From the NCBI GenBank assembly GCA_938034375.1, contig CALHLB010000044.1, forward strand, positions 1 to 52,807: 52,807 nt of DNA. Direction: 5' to 3'. The first letter of the stretch is position 1. Each line of letters opens with the position of its first letter. The DNA is from an uncultured Alphaproteobacteria bacterium. GTDB taxonomy: Bacteria; Pseudomonadota; Alphaproteobacteria; Rhizobiales; JACESI01. The translations under genes were made by a program, and so were the position numbers. This document shows, in pieces, positions 50,538 through 52,807 of the stretch. The notes under the pieces were generated by a model. That model searched no databases and was not told where the DNA came from. It worked only from the letters and a program-made list of their open reading frames with translations.

Positions 50538-52721
50538 GTGAAAGACCCATTTTCACAAAATAAACGCAATCGCCTGAAATTCCGCTTGATGGAAATCGAT
50601 AGCGCTATTGATAATGGTGTTTTTGCCTTTTTCAACTGGCTTTCAACAAGCTATGCTGATTTTTCTGTTTTCATGCGCCGTTTTCGCGTTCATGGGTGGC
50701 AGAAATTACCCGTTGAACTGGGCAATGAGGCTTTCACTTGGGGAACTGTTGGTATGGTGCTTATGCTGGCGCTGGCACAATCAGCTTTTAGTGAGACAAG
50801 TAAAGACTGGCGTAATCAGGAAGAATATTCCGTTACCTTTGTTGATAAAACAGGTAAAGTTTTGGGGCGCCGCGGCATTTTTCAAAATAAACCCATTGAA
50901 CTGGAACGTCTGCCAGATCACTTAGTTAAAGCCACTCTTGCAACAGAAGATCGACGTTTCTTTTCACATTTCGGGGTTGATATTTTGGGCATTGCCCGCG
51001 CTTTTGCAACGAATGTAAAGGCTGGCGGCGTTGTTGAAGGCGGATCTTCCATTACCCAACAGGTTGCCAAAAATATATTTCTTTCAAATGAACGCACCCT
51101 AACACGTAAAGTCAAGGAAGCTTTTCTGGCTCTTTGGCTTGAGACGAATTTAACAAAACAAGAAATTCTGGAACTTTATTTCAACCGCGCTTATTTAGGG
51201 GGCGGTGCCTTTGGTATTCCAGCAGCCTCTGAATTTTATTTTAACAAGGATTATGCCGACTTAACACTTGCTGAATCGGCCATGCTTGCAGGCCTTTTCA
51301 AGGCACCAGCCAATTATGCCCCCCATATCAATCTGCCCGCTGCGCGGGAACGGGCCAATGAGGTTTTAACCAATATGGTGCAGGCAGGTTTTTTAAGCGA
51401 GGCGCAAACATTGCCGGCCCGCCAAAAACCCGCCAATGCTGTTAATCGGAAACGTGAAAAAAGGCCAGATTACTTCCTTGACTGGGCATATGAACAGGTT
51501 CTTGCCCTGAATATCCAACAAGATAGGGTGCTTAATGTTGTAACTAGTCTTGATGCTGATATTCAAAGAAAAGCGGAAAATACAATCAACAATTATTTGG
51601 TTGAAAATGGAGATATTTACAATATCACACAAGGTGCCGCCGTTATTATGACACCCAACGGGTTTATCCGCGCAATGGTTGGTGGGCGTGATTATGGGCA
51701 AAGCCAGTTTAACCGTTCTGTTGATGCGCTCCGTTCACCTGGCTCAACTTTCAAAGCGTTTGTTTATGCCACGGCGATGGAAAAGGGCTATCGCCCTAAT
51801 TCTACTATGAGTGATAGCCCGATTTGTATTCGCGGATGGTGTCCCAAAAATTATACGCGCAGCTACTCTGGTTCTGTTAGTATGACAACAGCGCTTGTGA
51901 AATCCATTAATACAATTCCAGTTAAGCTTGCCCAAAGAATTGGGCGTTCGCATATTATTGAAAAAACAATTGCCATGGGTGTTACAAGCCCCTTGCGAAA
52001 TAACCCAAGTTTGCCGATAGGTACCTCTGAAATTTCTGTTCTTGATATGACATCCGGTTATTCCGTTTTTGCCAATGGTGGTTACCAGGCAAAACCCAAA
52101 GCAATTTTAAGAATATATGATTCTAAAGGCACACTTTTGCTTGATAATGGCGCCAAAGGAAAGGGCGAGCGGGTTTTAAGCGAAAAAGCTGTTGCTTCCA
52201 TGAATGAAATTCTTACCCAAGTACCAGAATGGGGAACCGGTCGTAGAGCCAAACTTGACGACCGTATAACCGCTGGCAAAACCGGCACAACACAATCTTA
52301 TCGCGATGCTTGGTTTGTGGGCTATACTGGCAATTATGTTGGGGCTATCTGGTATGGAAACGACAATTACGCACCTAGTAACCGCTTAACGGGTGGACGT
52401 CTTCCTGCTATGACATGGAAAGATATTATGAGTTTCGCCCATCAAGGCGTGGATAAAAAGCCCATTCCTTTCGTTAAGGAAGAGGGATTACCAGAACAGG
52501 AACAAACGCCGACCTTACTTGTTGAATTATCGGATGGAGAGAAAATATCTGCCAATCCCACACAATCAAAGGATATTCGAACCCTTTCCGTCAAATCGAC
52601 AAAAGTACTGAATAAAATTTCTGACCTGCTTAAAGATCGCTCAAAATCTGTTACAACAGCATTCGCTCCCCTTGATGATGCGCCGAAGGGGAATATTGAA
52701 ATTATCGCTGGTGAGTATTAG
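50538..52721 (+). CDS. Class A penicillin-binding protein (PBP1A/1C-like)
   Basis: A 727-residue bifunctional peptidoglycan synthase. A membrane helix lies at about 66-84. The glycosyltransferase domain (about 105-290) has E137 in LATEDRRFFSHFG and GGSSITQQVAKN then KVKEAFLALWLE. The transpeptidase domain (about 360-650) has SxxK S403 (GSTFKAF), SIN 456-458 (KSINTIPVKL) and KTG 581-583 (AGKTGTTQ). The C-terminal 80 residues are low complexity. The start is GTG 50538; no in-frame ATG precedes the conserved N-terminal part except at about 50589. Divergent from the YcgN-like gene. Confidence 0.94.
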   Translation: MKDPFSQNKRNRLKFRLMEIDSAIDNGVFAFFNWLSTSYADFSVFMRRFRVHGWQKLPVELGNEAFTWGTVGMVLMLALAQSAFSETSKDWRNQEEYSVTFVDKTGKVLGRRGIFQNKPIELERLPDHLVKATLATEDRRFFSHFGVDILGIARAFATNVKAGGVVEGGSSITQQVAKNIFLSNERTLTRKVKEAFLALWLETNLTKQEILELYFNRAYLGGGAFGIPAASEFYFNKDYADLTLAESAMLAGLFKAPANYAPHINLPAARERANEVLTNMVQAGFLSEAQTLPARQKPANAVNRKREKRPDYFLDWAYEQVLALNIQQDRVLNVVTSLDADIQRKAENTINNYLVENGDIYNITQGAAVIMTPNGFIRAMVGGRDYGQSQFNRSVDALRSPGSTFKAFVYATAMEKGYRPNSTMSDSPICIRGWCPKNYTRSYSGSVSMTTALVKSINTIPVKLAQRIGRSHIIEKTIAMGVTSPLRNNPSLPIGTSEISVLDMTSGYSVFANGGYQAKPKAILRIYDSKGTLLLDNGAKGKGERVLSEKAVASMNEILTQVPEWGTGRRAKLDDRITAGKTGTTQSYRDAWFVGYTGNYVGAIWYGNDNYAPSNRLTGGRLPAMTWKDIMSFAHQGVDKKPIPFVKEEGLPEQEQTPTLLVELSDGEKISANPTQSKDIRTLSVKSTKVLNKISDLLKDRSKSVTTAFAPLDDAPKGNIEIIAGEY

Positions 52722-52729
52722 GTCTTATT

Positions 52730-52807
52730 GTGCGTTATGCATTTTTATTCATTCTGATTACGCTTGGAGCAACCTTTATTGGAATAGGCTCTACTGCTGT
52801 TATTTTA
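52730..52807 (+). CDS. N-terminus of a further membrane or exported protein (partial)
   Basis: A frame open to the right edge begins at GTG 52730, 8 bp after the penicillin-binding protein stop. The 26 visible residues (MRYAFLFILITLGATFIGIG then STAVIL) form a signal peptide or membrane anchor. In some rhizobial genomes a DUF1214/DUF1254 gene follows this penicillin-binding protein, which would fit, but too little sequence is present to decide. Confidence 0.5.
   Translation, partial: MRYAFLFILITLGATFIGIGSTAVIL

Noticed and set aside
1-52807. Many long antisense reading frames within real genes (for example 22849-23334, 35853-36386, 46997-47560)
   Set aside because: They lie opposite well-identified coding sequences, lack ribosome sites and recognisable domains, and reflect the composition of the true gene.
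1-52807. tRNA, rRNA or CRISPR sequences
   Set aside because: None of the intergenic regions contains a cloverleaf-like sequence ending in CCA context, rRNA-like segment or regularly spaced direct repeats with unique spacers.

Overview
The window looks like chromosomal DNA of a low-GC alphaproteobacterium of the order Hyphomicrobiales (Rhizobiales). This is inferred from gene content and order: a petABC (fbcFBH) operon next to apt and an MTA/SAH nucleosidase; a degP - response regulator - histidine kinase - glnE run; a FeuP/FeuQ-type two-component pair; and a complete RcGTA-type gene transfer agent (GTA). Species cannot be named from the sequence alone. I see no rRNA, tRNA, CRISPR array, transposase or integrase.

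Layout. 1-2.3 kb: 3' end of ychF, a nucleosidase, a small RTX-like gene and apt. 2.5-5.3 kb: bc1 complex operon on the minus strand. 5.6-7.7 kb: a hypothetical gene, a fumarylacetoacetate hydrolase-family gene and a secreted YbjN-like protein. 7.8-13.7 kb: an accessory island with a LysR regulator divergent from an alpha-oxoamine synthase, an AhpD-like protein, a redoxin and an unusual fatty-acid-hydroxylase/creatininase fusion. The island is bracketed by inverted copies of a dispersed palindromic repeat. 13.7-18.0 kb: mmsA and pepN. 18.4-21.5 kb: a GH63-like glycosidase, folD and a membrane zinc protease. 21.6-34.5 kb: an enoyl-CoA hydratase relic, a PAS histidine kinase, glnE, a histidine kinase/response regulator pair, degP, a hydrolase-OsmC fusion, feuQ, feuP and a PepSY-like small protein. 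34.6-49.8 kb: the GTA, all on the minus strand. 50-52.8 kb: a YcgN-type cysteine-cluster protein, a class A penicillin-binding protein and the start of a further gene.

The GTA module runs from small terminase (g1, 49.8 kb) to the megatron baseplate protein (g15, ending at 35.2 kb) with every structural gene intact and tightly coupled. It has two extra small ORFs (between g3.5 and g4, and between g7 and g8) and a holin/spanin-like lysis cassette directly after g15. Two tandem intrinsic terminators sit just upstream of g1, and another terminator-like hairpin follows the capsid gene, so expression may be controlled by readthrough as well as initiation.

The most original material is the 7.8-13.7 kb island, the five-copy palindromic repeat family confined to 1-18.2 kb, and the GTA-linked lysis genes and leader terminators. 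Function calls rest on motif recognition by eye; no database search was run.
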